Source: Phoebastria nigripes | Taxonomy: Eukaryota > Chordata > Aves > Procellariiformes > Diomedeidae | Assembly (NCBI GenBank): GCA_035582835.1 | Contig: JAYKAV010002009.1 | Span: 250,634-314,633, forward strand | Length of the DNA: 64,000 nt | Direction: 5' to 3' | Shown here: positions 1 to 13,506 of the stretch, piece by piece | Layout of the letters: every line of letters starts with the position of its first letter | How positions within the stretch are numbered: the first letter of the stretch is position 1 | Made by a program: the position numbers and the translations under genes | Notes under the pieces: generated by a model | Databases searched by the model: none | What the model was told of the DNA's origin: nothing | The model's input: the letters and a program-made list of their open reading frames with translations, nothing else

Positions 1-950
1 GGGATGGGACAGAAGATGTGTCTTTTGATCTCCACTTTGCAAAACCCCACACTTCATTCACGCTGATCAGCTTGGCAATAAGCAAAGCAATTACAACCAT
101 CTACTAGAAAACAGACAGACTGGCAAGATGGGCAATCTTTATATGGTCAACAAAAGCCCTTTGATTTTAATGATTAGCTGTAAACAGGCACCCAGTTACA
201 TGACCAGAAGGAAGAATGGAAGCAAAATAGACTAGTTGTAGTCAGCTTTGCTCAAAATCAAAATCTTATTTGCTCTCATGTCTCAGTTCTGGCATATAAA
301 GTAACACAAGCATGAAGTTGTTGAGTTGTTGGTACAGCCGTTGTCCAAAGCTGGAAGATACTTTGACAATACAACTACTTGAGATGCTTCCTACAAAGCA
401 GCAGTGGGAATCAATCTTCAGGTCTTTACACAGCTTCTCTACAGCAGCACAAACACTGCAAATGATCCATGACTAATTCTGAGTAAATGAAGAGAGAATT
501 AAATCTATCCTGTTCTTACTTAACACTTACAGGTCAATCCATCGTTCAGTTGCCTTTTTGTAAATGCTAGTAAGGCAAAGACAGCTATAACCGTGCGTTA
601 TCAGTCCCCTGTCACGGTGAGCGAGGGGCAGAGGATGTTCTCATACAGCTCTGGAAGCCACGTGTCCATCCATGACCAGCCACACGTGGTGGTGAGGATG
701 CAGACAAGCAGCCAGGAGCCCCTCGGGCTGCGTTCCCATTTCTTTCCAACCTACCACTCTGAGCTCCTCACATACTCCTCATTTCTTCCTTAATTACTAC
801 AAGTAATTTTATTAATATACTTTGCAGCACCATTAACTATTACCTGAGGCTTAACATTAAAAATGATGAGGCAATATAATCTTAATGGTATTAATTAATA
901 CTACCATGGCTTTAAAGTTTCACAGATCTGGCCAACAAAGCACGTAAAGT

Positions 951-1038
951 GTATTTTGGTTTTGTTTTGGTTTGTTTTTTTTTTCAGTTTGGGGTTTGAT
1001 TTGGTGGGTTGTTTTTTGTTTGTTTGGTTTGGTTTTTT
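951..1038. repeat. T/G-rich low-complexity tract
   Basis: Interrupted TTTG/TTTGG-type sequence on the plus strand; no transposon similarity. Confidence 0.8.
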
Positions 1039-1252
1039 AAGTAATGTCCCTGACAACAAACAGGAGCAGAAAGGTGGAGGCTATAAAAGCAGAGAATTAA
1101 ATTAAAACCAAAATAACTCCCTCCAGGCATCACCATTATGAAATGTGGCAGTTTGTCCAAGACACTCTCATGCTTTTGTCAGTGAAGACAACAATGCAGA
1201 GACATATGAGCCACTGGAAAGACAGCAGTAAGGTCCCATTTGTTTGGAAAAA

Positions 1253-1271
1253 TTTTTTTTTTTTTTTTTTT
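1253..1271. repeat. T19 tract
   Basis: Nineteen consecutive T directly after a short A run. Confidence 0.9.
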
Positions 1272-3264
1272 GCCTCCCTCCTTTCTGGTGTTCTAAGCAC
1301 AGAAGCAATCAGCAAGCCATCTCTTGACATCATTTGATGGACAAAGGCACAGTATGACCACTAATAGGACAGAGATGGTAAAGGCTTCAGGAGCTGCAAA
1401 ACTGGACATAGCAGCAGTCAGAAATCAGAGGGTAGGAGAGCAAAGTGGAGAGAGCCTTTGTTCCTTCAGCGACACGTTTAAAATTTAATCTGCACAGCAC
1501 GTCCTGTCATAACAGAAAGGCTAAAATTGTGTGTCCTCAGCACAGTTTTTACCAGAATGGTCAAATCTACAACTTCCATGACTAACCCACCAAAAAATGT
1601 GGCACCAAAAGCCCACAGTGGAGATTTCTCTTTCTGGGTTTCTCACTCTTTCTCTCTCGCAGATTGAGCAGGGGGGTTNACAAAAAAGCAAGTTTTCTTT
1701 AATCCCAACTCTCAGAATTCAATAGCTCATCAATTAGAAAGAGAAATACATAAGCTGTAGGTATTGCTGGTGTGATTTCCAGGGGTACTGAGCAAACAGC
1801 TCCAGTTGCAGCTACAGGGATCTACAGCTGCTCAGCACCACTGAAGAAAATCGTTCTTCTAACAATAACTAAGTACAGCAGTCAAACCGCTCAATAGATG
1901 TTATTAATTATATTGTCAGCTGAAGACTGATATATTTACTCTGCAGTGATACTGTAATTATCAAGAAAGCGCCCTGCCTTTGCCTGGTAAGTACTGTGTG
2001 CAGTAATTAATTTTCCTGTGCATATAGATGTTTGATAGTATTATGTAAATCACAACGTATTTGCTACCTGTATTTAAAAAAAAGATATCCACTGTCACAC
2101 TCTTGAAAGCATCTTAGAACAACATTAAAAAGTCACACGAACACAGAAATACAATGTTCTTGTTACATGTCTTTGAACTAGGCTTTAGGAAAAAAGTCTG
2201 CCAGTTTTGACAAACATCTTGAAACCAAGCCCTGATTTTCCAGTGACTTTATTCCCAATAACTTCTCATCACAGCCAAGAGGCTCAAAACCCAAGTACTC
2301 AGTAATCAGGCACAGGGAAGCACTGTGCACCCCACAGTACTACGTGCACCTGCGTACGGGTGGTTATTTTTTACTTTACCATTCCTAGATATATATCAAA
2401 AACTACAGGTTTATGGGAAATACCCATAACTGGGAATCAAAGAAGCTCTATACCTGGAGGGGAAACATTAATATATCATTATCAAGTATTGTAAACCTAC
2501 TCAGTTTAAGCATATCACATTCTTCCAGTGGAGACCCAGTGTTGTGTTTGACCGAATCTTGTACGGCTACGTCCCTCATCCTTCTCCCTCTGCCATCTCC
2601 TAACCCTGAACAACACAGAGTCCTCCTCCATCATATAGGTGTGTAATTAACTCTTACATTCACCTGCTTCAGCTGCAGAGATCAGCAATAAAGGTATTTC
2701 AAAGGTGATTTCTTAGCTCCCACAGTTGCAATGCAAATGGCAGGTTGAGAAAAAAGGTAAACCAAATGAACNGAGATCTTGAAATAACACACGGTAGCAT
2801 CATATCTGAGGGCCAGCACTGGCCCCATGCCTAAAAACAACCCTTTGGGTTGCTTACAGTGCATGAGCATTGCTTCTTCGTGGTTTCCAACAAGAGGAAA
2901 ACCTCTATCATGACCCCATGGTTGCAATGACTTGATACTAGGATCCATTGATGCAGCTGCACTTAACTGCAGTGAAATTATCCCCAAAATGCTAAGTAAA
3001 GCCTAAATACACTATTTTCTTTTGCTTCCCCCCTTTTTCAGTGTTCCGCATTTGAATTGTCAGGCCTAAGAAAGAATCCTATAATGTTCACATCAAGTCT
3101 ATTTTCCTCTGTGACTGGCTTCTGCAGGGGCCATCTTGTATTTCTTACTCTGGAGTAGATCTTGATCTTCCAGAAAAACTGGTGTCATTTTGCCTTAATA
3201 AAGGCTGCAGAAGGCTTCCATTGGGGATTCATTCAACTAGAAGATGAATTTATTTTTCAGAAAG

Positions 3265-3290
3265 AAAAAAAAAAAAAAAAAAAAAAAAAA
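3265..3290. repeat. A26 tract
   Basis: Twenty-six consecutive A within an A-rich context. Confidence 0.9.
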
Positions 3291-6200
3291 GGAAAAAGAT
3301 GTAATTTTTTTTGACAACATACAGCTTAATTGGAAATACAGAATACATTAGGACAAAAAAGCCCAGGGATGTTTAAGGCAAAAATAGTCTTTAGCAGCTT
3401 TGCATACTTGAGTATGAAGCAGAGGCAAATTAACTGATAATCTTCTGCACTAATTTTATACAGGAGACGAGTTATTTTACAGAATATTCTCTAGAGGGGT
3501 CTTTAAGAAAAAAAAAAAGAAAAAGTTAGCATTTTACTTGACCAAAGTTATTTCCTATTTAAATAATCATGATTAACCATCTCAACACTATGTATTCCTT
3601 TTATGGTGATTTGCAGAGTCTCTCTGCTGTAGGTGCTGTACAATACTCCCAAGGTGCAAGAACTTAATGCTGTGCTGCAAGTGCTTGATAAAGAATTTTT
3701 ACAGTGTTTGCCATTGCACGGGACATGAGGTTTCTCTAGCTTAGGAAAAAAGATCAAATTATCTTCTGTTAACTCTCCTAGAAACGCCATTTGTTTAAAA
3801 GACCCGCTCCAGCACACAAGGACTATAGCCCCGCTTTTTCTATCCTAAAGACCATAAAGCCATTCTTAAAGTGAGCTATTCCCCCCAGTTCCCCACTCCA
3901 GAGGCATCGGAAGAAAATCACNTGTTGCAGACACCGGCACCCCACTTCCCAGGCTCCCCGGGGAAGCCTTCCCCAGCAGCGCCGGGCTGGCCAAGAGTCN
4001 ATTCCAGAAAAGCGACCGTTTGTCCACCCACCCTCTTCTCATTAAACCTTCTTACAAAGTGCTCCTACTAGAGACTTACAAAATATCGTGGGGAAAAGCC
4101 TGCAACGGGCGGACTCCAGACCAAGACAGCAGCAGTGAAGGCCGGCCTCCGTCCCGGGGCCGGCTGCAGGCCAGCTCCTGGCACGTTCCCACACAGGCCA
4201 CCCCAAGAACACCAACACAGTCACTCCAAAAAAGGGGGGGACGACGACGGACGGACCACAAAACAAAAAACAGTAATCGCTTTTTAAGGAGAGATCATTA
4301 ATATTACAGACTTATCCTCTTGTGACAGTGCTGCTGGGGATTGAACCAGAGGAGAAATGGAAGTCTTAAAATTTGAGCCCAAGACTCAACTGGAAAAGCT
4401 GTCATGCACTCGCCTGCTTCGTGACAGGCTGACCGGGGGTCACATTCCCCCTTTTGAAGAACTTCCCTGTTGAGTTTTCCTCAGAATGGCTTTGCTTTCC
4501 AATAAGACGCATTCAGACACACCAGTCCCTTTGATGTGTCAGGATCCACTGAACGTTAATAACCCGATTACAGCGGAGAAGTCTCTTTATAAATCCCCCT
4601 AAGACAGGAAGATTTTCTTGTTCAGAAATATTTACTTCCACTCAAACTAATATTTCAACCAGGAGCTACCTCAATGATCAGGAAAAAACCCGATCCCTAT
4701 AGTCCTCTCTGTTGGGTCACTACAGAATACCCCCTTCTCATCTCCTTTCCTCCTCTGACTTGGTGATCCCACCAGGAATGAATCCTGGCCACAGCTGGAC
4801 AGCCAGTTTTGGAAAACATCACTTTCGAAAGTAACCCAAGGACAAAGCCATCCTGCTCTGCCACAAGCAGTCCCCAGGGGACACGGAGGTCATCGCACGC
4901 TTGTCAATATGGCAATTCATAATGTCGTAATGCTTGCCATTTATTCTTCTACTCCCACACTCTTTGGCAGAGCTAGTCACCTTTTTTTGTTACACGTTTC
5001 CAATTTGCTGGCTGATGCTAAATTGAATAGCTGATGCTAGATTTGCTTTTGTCACAAGGTTACTATAGACCTTGACTTTTCTTACTAAAGAAAATGACTT
5101 TATGTCATCCATTAGTGGTTGTTTATTATGGAGACTTCATACTGCCTCCCGATATGGATGTCTTTGATTTTTGAAAGAAAATCAAAACAGGCACTTGCAG
5201 TGTTCTGGGAATGAGGGCAGTGGTGAGGAAGCAGAAAAGGACTACATCATTAAGTTACTTTGGCTATAAACTCAGCAGAGCCCAGTCTCAGCATTATTAT
5301 GATCTGTTTCAATTTTAAAGTTCAAGTTTAAAAGGATACGAGATTAACCACCCATGGGCTCCAGCCTCTGATATGAATTCCTCTTTCGCACGGCGCTCTC
5401 ACGGTTCCAAAATTTGCCTGGGTATAAAAGCAGTGACTGCACAAGTCAGCTAAAAAATATCACCTACAGCTTCCCTGCTCGCTAATTCTTCTTGAACTTC
5501 ACTGAGCAACGCAACAGACGTATAACAGCATAACTGCTCATTCCTCTGCTAACTTCCAAGTTTTCAGAGGAAATCTTTTGGACTTCTGCTCTCCCTGCAA
5601 GCTCTCCTTGCTTTCAAAGCTCCCTTCCTTGTCTCTCGCCCTCCCCAGCATATTCTAAATATATTTTCCCTTTCTTATTTTACATGTTTTCTCCTAGAAA
5701 TAAACTGAAACAGTGACACAGTGATCCTACAGCAGGAGGTAGAACAGCACCTCAAAGCCCAAACTTCTGAAACGATCCCTTCACCCAAGGGCAGGGCACA
5801 CACCACCTGGTCCTTTGCAGACAGAGAAGTACCCATTAAAGCAGGAGTTTTAACACCATCGTTGGTTTAACACTGTTTAACACCTCGCTCAGATTCAGTG
5901 ACCACAGTCATACAAAGAAGCCATAAAAAAATGAAAGGACTGGCAGCGCGCTCTGTTAGCACACAAGGTAAGCCCACATTTCCGAAGTAGAAAATCCCCT
6001 TTGAGTAATTTAGCTGCTTTGCAGTTATGATCACATAGATATGCAGCTACACACACCGCATGCAAAGAGAAGTGCAATAGTTCTTGCTATAGAGAGAGTG
6101 ATTTTGGAAGTAGTTCAGGGTTTTTGAGTCTATACATATATAAACAAAAGATTAACTCAAACTTTAAACAAGAGATTAAAAGTACATTCTGCACCATTAC

Positions 6201-8437
6201 CATAACATTCACAAATCTATAATGGGAAAAAAACATTGTAATTGCTTTATTATGTTTATCATTTTGAATGAAAGAGGATTTTTTGATATTACGTAACATA
6301 AAAAGCAAGGTTATGAGGTTTTGAGGCAAGAGAAAAGGAAACGAATCCCTGCCAAATGGCCATAAGCAAACGCAACATACACTTAAACCTTGTAATACAA
6401 AAGTTGCATCTAATCAGAATGGGTACATATACCTACGAACGCATAGTAGCATGTGGAAACTGCACACACAAGCCCCAGTGCAGAGCATGAAGCACCCAAT
6501 AACCTCCAGCTGCATGCACGGGGCTGAAAGGAGACCCCCGGTGCTCCCTGCAGCCCCGGGAGGGTTTCCTGTGCCACCCCACAGCGGGAGCCGCCACTGC
6601 CAGCGCTCCTCCGCAACAATCCTGGCATTCACCAGCTGGAGCTGGAAACACAGCGCGACTGTCCGGGCAGCGCGGCGAGGAAACACTGGGGCTCTCATGC
6701 TCGTTCACATCCCGCTTCATACTGATGCAAGACTCAACTCCAAGCTAGACAATTGCAGACTAAAGATTACAGCGCAGCAATTACGCGCTATAACATCCGC
6801 ATGCCTCAATTTGAGGGCAACTTTTGTTTTTAATTTCCTGGGTTCAAGACGCTGGATTTTAAGGTAATTTTTTTTTTTTTAAAATTTCTTTTATTTTTTA
6901 AATATTCAACATTCACCGACTTGCTACCCTGAAACTTATTCTGCCTTTGCATAGAGTGATTTTGCTGCAAGTGAGCAGAGACTGAGATACACAAGCACAC
7001 AAATTGCACAGGTTATAGATATCTATAGTCTCACATTTCATTTTCCCACCCCATTCAACTACCTGCACCGACTACTATGGCCTAGTCCAGCACAAAGGGA
7101 ACGTCCCCTGTACGAGGCAAGAGAACCGCGTCCCAGAAACCCAGGGCTGCTGTGAATGTAAATCCTGAGCCCTCACCTTGACTGCTGTGTATGGTAGAAT
7201 AATCTGTGAGTCCATATCTCAAAATATAAGAAAAAGCTGAAACTCGGAGATCAAACTACTGCTGCAGATGTTAAGTGCATCAGAAGCCATGAGATTGGAC
7301 NGATTTTCTTTTGGTTTTTTTCCCCTTCAAAATAATCTGGTAGTGGTGGTATGTTTATATTGCGGTGGCTGAGAAAAGGCTGCAGTATCCTGCTCCCTGT
7401 ACTAGGCAGCATGCAAATATAGCTGTACCTGCCCTAAAGATCTTACAACATCAAAAAGTCTGCTTCATTGAAGAGAAAGCAATTGTACACTTGAAAAAGA
7501 AATTTCTTTTTTAGAAACCTTAGGGTTCAGGATGCCAAGTGTAATAACATCACTTGACACGTTCACAGAAACACATGGTAAAGAGAGTAAAGATTTGAAG
7601 GGGAAGAAAAAACACCTCAAAACCCTGTACCAAATATTGTGACTTCTCCCACACTAAGGCAACGCTTCCGACATTTTCAAATGTGAAACCAAGATGACAT
7701 CTTCAGCCCACCCAGAACAGCCTCGACTATTTCTTCTCTGCAATGGCTTTTCTTCCAGTATCACAACATATGTTCTAGATAAACATCTGAGACTGCAAAA
7801 AAGTACCAACTTTCCAATGTTAGGGGCTATACAGCACATCATCCAAAGTTACGCGACAGTATGTTCTTTAAAAATGACATTTCAAGGAGGCAAAAAAGTG
7901 CTACTCGATCTCTTCTCAGGAGTTTCAGTAAGAGATTTATTCTTCCCAGGCAGCCCATGACAAACAAACTTAATCATTTTTATTCCATTGAAAGTGGATG
8001 TAGCATTTATATTCCAGGAGATCTATATACATTTTCGTTAATTGTGCAATAGCACAGTGTTTTCTTGAACAGTTTAGAAAGCTGTCTGATAAAGGGCTGA
8101 GAAAATCAGGGATTTTCTGGTAACATTGGCAGCAACAAAAAAGATAGTAGAGGGTCATTTACTACTGGTATTGTGGTTACATCCAAAGTAGATCAAGGCT
8201 GCTGAACATGAATTTAGAGGAAAGCAATACCTAGACGCTCAGGAGAGGCTGTAAAAGCAATGTAATAGTTCTGCCTCTGCACTTACTTATCAATACCACT
8301 GCAAACAAGCCAGGCTTAAGGTCAACCTTAGCTGCTTATCTCACCAGAAACATNCTCCACCGCTGGTGACAGCTGCTGGAGATGGCAATGTGAACTGGCT
8401 GCGATAGCTGGAAAATCCTAACTAAGGAGAGATCTAG

Positions 8438-8554
8438 TGGTGGTTTTTTTGGCTGTTGGGTTTTTTTGTTTGTTTTTGGTTTTGTTTGTTTGTTTGTTTG
8501 GGGTTTTTTTTTTGTTTGGGTTGGGTTGTTTTGTTTTGTTTTGTTTTTTTTTTT
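8438..8554. repeat. T/G-rich low-complexity tract
   Basis: About 117 bp of interrupted TTTG and TTTTG units with several GGG or GGGG runs. Long frames over it on either strand are artefacts of composition. Confidence 0.85.
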
Positions 8555-11500
8555 AAAGGCATAGTATGCTCTTATTTTCATTCCTTGGCAAATAAGCAAG
8601 CCAGAAAGTTGCTATCATTACAGCCTAATTTCCAGCTTTTACAATTGTCTTGGACGCCAATTATGCACACCGAGGACTGTGGCATATTGAGAAAGGCTAA
8701 ATTTCACACAGGGACTTGGCTCCACCCTGCTGGAGTCAATGCTATGCAAAAGACACAGTGATATGAAAAAAAGCTGCAGCTTTATCAGCAGAATCTATAT
8801 TGCAGTTATACTGTATGGATAGATACCACAGCTTTGTCTGTGCAGGAGCATCCACACTTATGTGGTGTTCATCAGTAAAACATTCCTTCCATCAACATAA
8901 AAGGCTGAAATAAGGAGTGCTAACAGTTGTCCTCACAGGGCTTAGAAAAAGCCCTTACGCCGAGGGTGCTTAATAGATAGAAATGACACACTCAGGAATT
9001 GGATATCATCTGCTATTTCTCAGAAACACGGAATTTAAAGTCAATTAAAACAAGCTCCTACCAGCTTCCTGCACCACCTGCCGTCACTCCAAACATCCCT
9101 AGGGCCCCATAACAGAACTTGTATAAAAATAAAAAATAAAAACCCCAACCTGAATACGAACAACTGACATACAGGCCATTCACATAAAAAGTTAACACTC
9201 TAAAAGAACAATCAATATAATTTCCCATTAGTTGTCTCCACAGATTTATCATTTAGGCTTTTCCTTAACAGCCTTGAGGGGAAAATGAGACGTGTGTGAC
9301 TGCACAGGAACTAAGAACAGTTTCTTAAAGGCATTTAGAGCTATTATTATAATCATTTCCTTTCAACAGATGAATGAACTGACGACATTAGACATGAAGA
9401 AAACTAATTTTCTATAGGATGCTACCTATACNTTATGTTACAGCTGGATGGCTAACCTTTGGAGCTGTATGGACTCCCCAAAAGCCTTCAAGAGAAGTTT
9501 CCACACCAGAGCTGTGGCACTTCACCTTGCAGATGGATATTCCCATCCCTGACAAGGACCAGGTCTGACCCCACTGAGGGTTTTAGCTGTACATCTACTT
9601 CAGCCCCATCCCAGAGTGCAGAGGCAGGATCCCCTCCTCCAGCTGAAACTGTCTGCTTCTGGCTCCTGGATCTTGCTTTCCTCCTCACTCTGATACAGGC
9701 AGCAATTATCTTGTAAATCCCAGCTGTACAAGGGTTTTCTCATTCACAGCTCATACCACCAAAAAATTCGGCCATCCATTCTTCACCAAGTAACACTCTT
9801 GCAGAGAGAAGAGGAAGCAGCATTGGTAGAAAACCTCAGGCATGCCCTACATAAAAATCATAGTTCAAAGCATTCAGCAGAGTTAGATATTGGTTTGCAT
9901 TAAGGAACCACTGACTTGAAACACACAACGCAAAGCTGCTGGAGCACAGGATGCTATTAAAGCACTACCCCAGTGCCCAAAGCTGGCGGCATCAACTCTG
10001 CAGATCCCAGTGTATGATTTGGGGTTTGTTCAGAAGCTCAGTTTGACAAGGCAATGCTCACACACAGCTTATGCCCTACAGACTACAGCTGATAACGTAC
10101 TTCTCTCAGACCACCACATAATTCTGGGATCATTTTTACCCTGGGGAGAAACATTCCAGAAAGTGTTTAACCTATTTTGTAGGGAATGCTGCATGTATCC
10201 TCTTCACTATACAAACCCAGAGAAATTTCTGACAATACCCATTCATTTTGATTTTTTTTCTTCCTAACTCTTCCTTGACACATGAGAAAAAGCCTCTAAA
10301 ACTACCTCTGCTAAGCACTATATACACAAAGTCTAACCAGAGTAGACCTGTGCCGTTGTGCAGATGGGCTTCTGTGGCTCTGAGATCCCAGGTTCTAATT
10401 ACAGAGTCTAGCAAAGACTTTCAAAAAAACTGCAATTGCTGCGTAACTGAACAAAACTTGTCTTGAGCATGAAGGCAGAGCCTGTTGTAGGAAGTGGTCA
10501 AAAGGGCACTGAAACAGAAAAAGAGAATTAACTTTACTAATGGCAGTTACCTGGAATTACTCGATGCTTGGAATGCTCAAAATATATTCCAAAAGAGTGA
10601 ATTTCTTTAGTACNTGCAGAATTTATGCAGTTTATGCATGCACACTCACAGCCTGTATTTCTCTGTAAACACAATCATCTCCCTGAGTGATGGTACACAG
10701 GCATTCAATTCCACTGACACCAACAGAGCTGCAACAGCTCACACCAGCAATGCTCTTAGGTCAAAGACTGATGATCATCACATCCAGGCCCAGGGTTAAA
10801 AACAATTTATANACCTAAACTAGTATTACAAAGCTAAGCCTCTAAAAGTTAGAGAACTGAAATACTTTGAAAGATGGGTAAGACGCATGCTACAGATTAG
10901 AAGTAAGTTAACACAGTATGGATCTACATTAGCTTAATACAAACCAGGGGTCACTTCTGCATAGTAAAAAGGAGATGCAGAGCTATGAAGCTGAATAAAC
11001 CTCGTGGAAGTCAATCCCTATTATCTTTTTTCCTTTAGGCTTTGTTTTGAACAGCTAGTTTCCTTTAACATTCTTCAAGACAAAGCAGCATCATACAGTG
11101 TAGGGAAAGAACAAAGTGGCTCCTTTTATCTGCCTCTCTATCTTCTGAGTAAATATTGCATCATTGTTCTCCCTAGGAAACATCTTTCATCTTTGTTTTA
11201 AGGATGCAGGTGAGCTGATGTAGTTGTGAGAACCCATCAACCTTTTACATCTGAGAACCAGAACTGAGGGCATCCTCTTTCCATAAAATAAAAGCACATG
11301 CAAAGATTCCCCTGTCATCTTTGCTCACCACACTGACATTGCTCACCGGAGGTCAGCTCACTCGAGACTTTTGGCTGCTGAGGGTAGCAAGAATGGTTGC
11401 ATGCTAAACTTTTTTTTTTCCCCCCGAGATAGTATCAAAACAGCTCNCAGAAAATCAAAGCGTGTATGTGGCTAGATGCCATCTGTCACCCTTTCCAGAA

Positions 11501-12267
11501 AAAGTGTCATCATATTTATATCCCCTGAGAATATCCACATTAGCTGTAGCTAAAAACTCTATTCCTTATATACAACTCTGCACAGAAATATAATGGCTGC
11601 AGAACAGATGGGGGAAAACAATACAAGGATATTATTAGGACAAACCCATATTATATGGAACAGTTCTATTCCTTATGTAATTATACAAGGATGGGGAGTG
11701 AATTGCAGAAGTATACCNCATCTTCTGGAAATTTAAAAGTTACATAGAATAGATCTTAGTAAGTATCCTTCACATTAGAACAGCAGCATTTACACTTAAA
11801 ACGTTCCATATGTAATCTGGATTAAAAGGAAAAGGGAATATGGCAAAATATTAGTAGTTTTTGTGGCCTTTTTCAAGGGTTACTCCATCACTATGCAACA
11901 GGGTCATGGAACAGAAAAGTGAGCCCATTCTGGTGGTGATCTCCTCTTGCATCGGTCCATGACTGTACATCTACAGCATCCACCTGCCTCTGTTCTTTCA
12001 TACCAAATGCTTAAACTGAAGCATCATTACCTCTTCGGCTCCTAACTGATCATAGAAGGAGAGATATCCACGCATTCTTCAACCTCTTTCATCAAATGAG
12101 TTAATCATCACTGATGCTCTTAAAAAGAAATATTTGTTTTATCCAAGAGGTGATCTCCAACATTGTCTCTGCCACAAAAACATACACCACCTATTCAGTT
12201 TTCTATTTAAAGGTCCTACTGCTCAACTGTTGTAAGCAATATTGGTAAAATCTAGTCCCCAGGAGCT

Positions 12268-12286
12268 AAAAAAAAAAAAAAAAAAA
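12268..12286. repeat. A19 tract
   Basis: Nineteen consecutive A in otherwise complex AT-rich sequence. Confidence 0.9.
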
Positions 12287-13493
12287 CCTCTACGAGCAAG
12301 GTTTAGTTCTCCACAGAGAAGAAACATCTAACAAATTTCTTGGTACTAAAACTATCTCTTAGTTTCCATCAGCGTGGAACAGACAAAAGTGCAAGACCAA
12401 AGACTATTTTCCAAAGTCTAATGTACACCTTAATATCAGTTTAAATGTTACTTCTATAAAACAAGTTACCACCTTAATGTACTGACTCTGCTTTTCTTTA
12501 CTGCAAGCCTGTATATGTTTATATAGTTCCTTCGATCCAAAGCCCTTTTTTCTTTGTTATAGCTAGTGTGGTGGAAGTGTTGGTACAAGGTCCGTTGCTA
12601 CTAAATATGCAGGATAATACATACCACAATTTAACAAGACAACCCATTAAGTGAAATATTTCTTTTCTTGCTTTATAATGACTAACCATATTGTGGCCTA
12701 TACNCACTGTAGGCCACAAACAGCCAGCTATGTGTAATAGCAGAATCCTAAGAAAAGTAGGTAAAAATATGCAAACTACATTTAGACCACTACCTCTTAC
12801 CCATGGCTATGCTATTACTGCAGAGTGGACACAACATACACCCAAAGCAGAAGAGCTAGTATTAATATTCAGGAGACTTGCCAGTTTCCTGATTTTTGTA
12901 TTAGTCTACATTACCAGGGGAAAGATTTGGAGGAGATGAAAGGAAAGAATCATCCACATCTATTTCTAGGCGGCTGTTACCCTACCTGGCTACCACACAG
13001 TAACGATGAGCATGAACACTCTCAGCTCACAACGAATGTGAGTTAATACAACATGGCTTAATGATCTACCACGGCAGAGACATACAACAGTATCCCCAAT
13101 TTGCTATGAGTCAACCACCACACTTCAGCTGACATACGCTAATTTAACCGGTGTCAGACCTTGAATTAACTGCACAGACCGTAGAAGACCTTTGGAGGTC
13201 TTGTATACTTCTCCAAAGAGTCACAGGGAAAGCAGGCATCCGTCTGGTAGCCCTGTCCCTTCCTTCCCATTTTGAGCTTAGTAGCCCCGCTGCACATATC
13301 CCCCACCCTGATATTTCATTCCATAAGGAACACATCTGTGTTCTGCAATCCACACCTTAATTCTGCTACTATATCATGATAGCAAGGTAGATCTTAGATA
13401 CAGTTAATATCCGCAACTGCATAAAGGGAACAACTCTGCACTAGAGTCAGCTCAGATGCTGAGACATTTACTAAGCCTACAGAATTTCTTTTT

Positions 13494-13506
13494 TCTCTCT
13501 CTCTCT
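13494..13506. repeat. Short (TC)n microsatellite
   Basis: About six TC units following a T-rich run. Confidence 0.85.
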
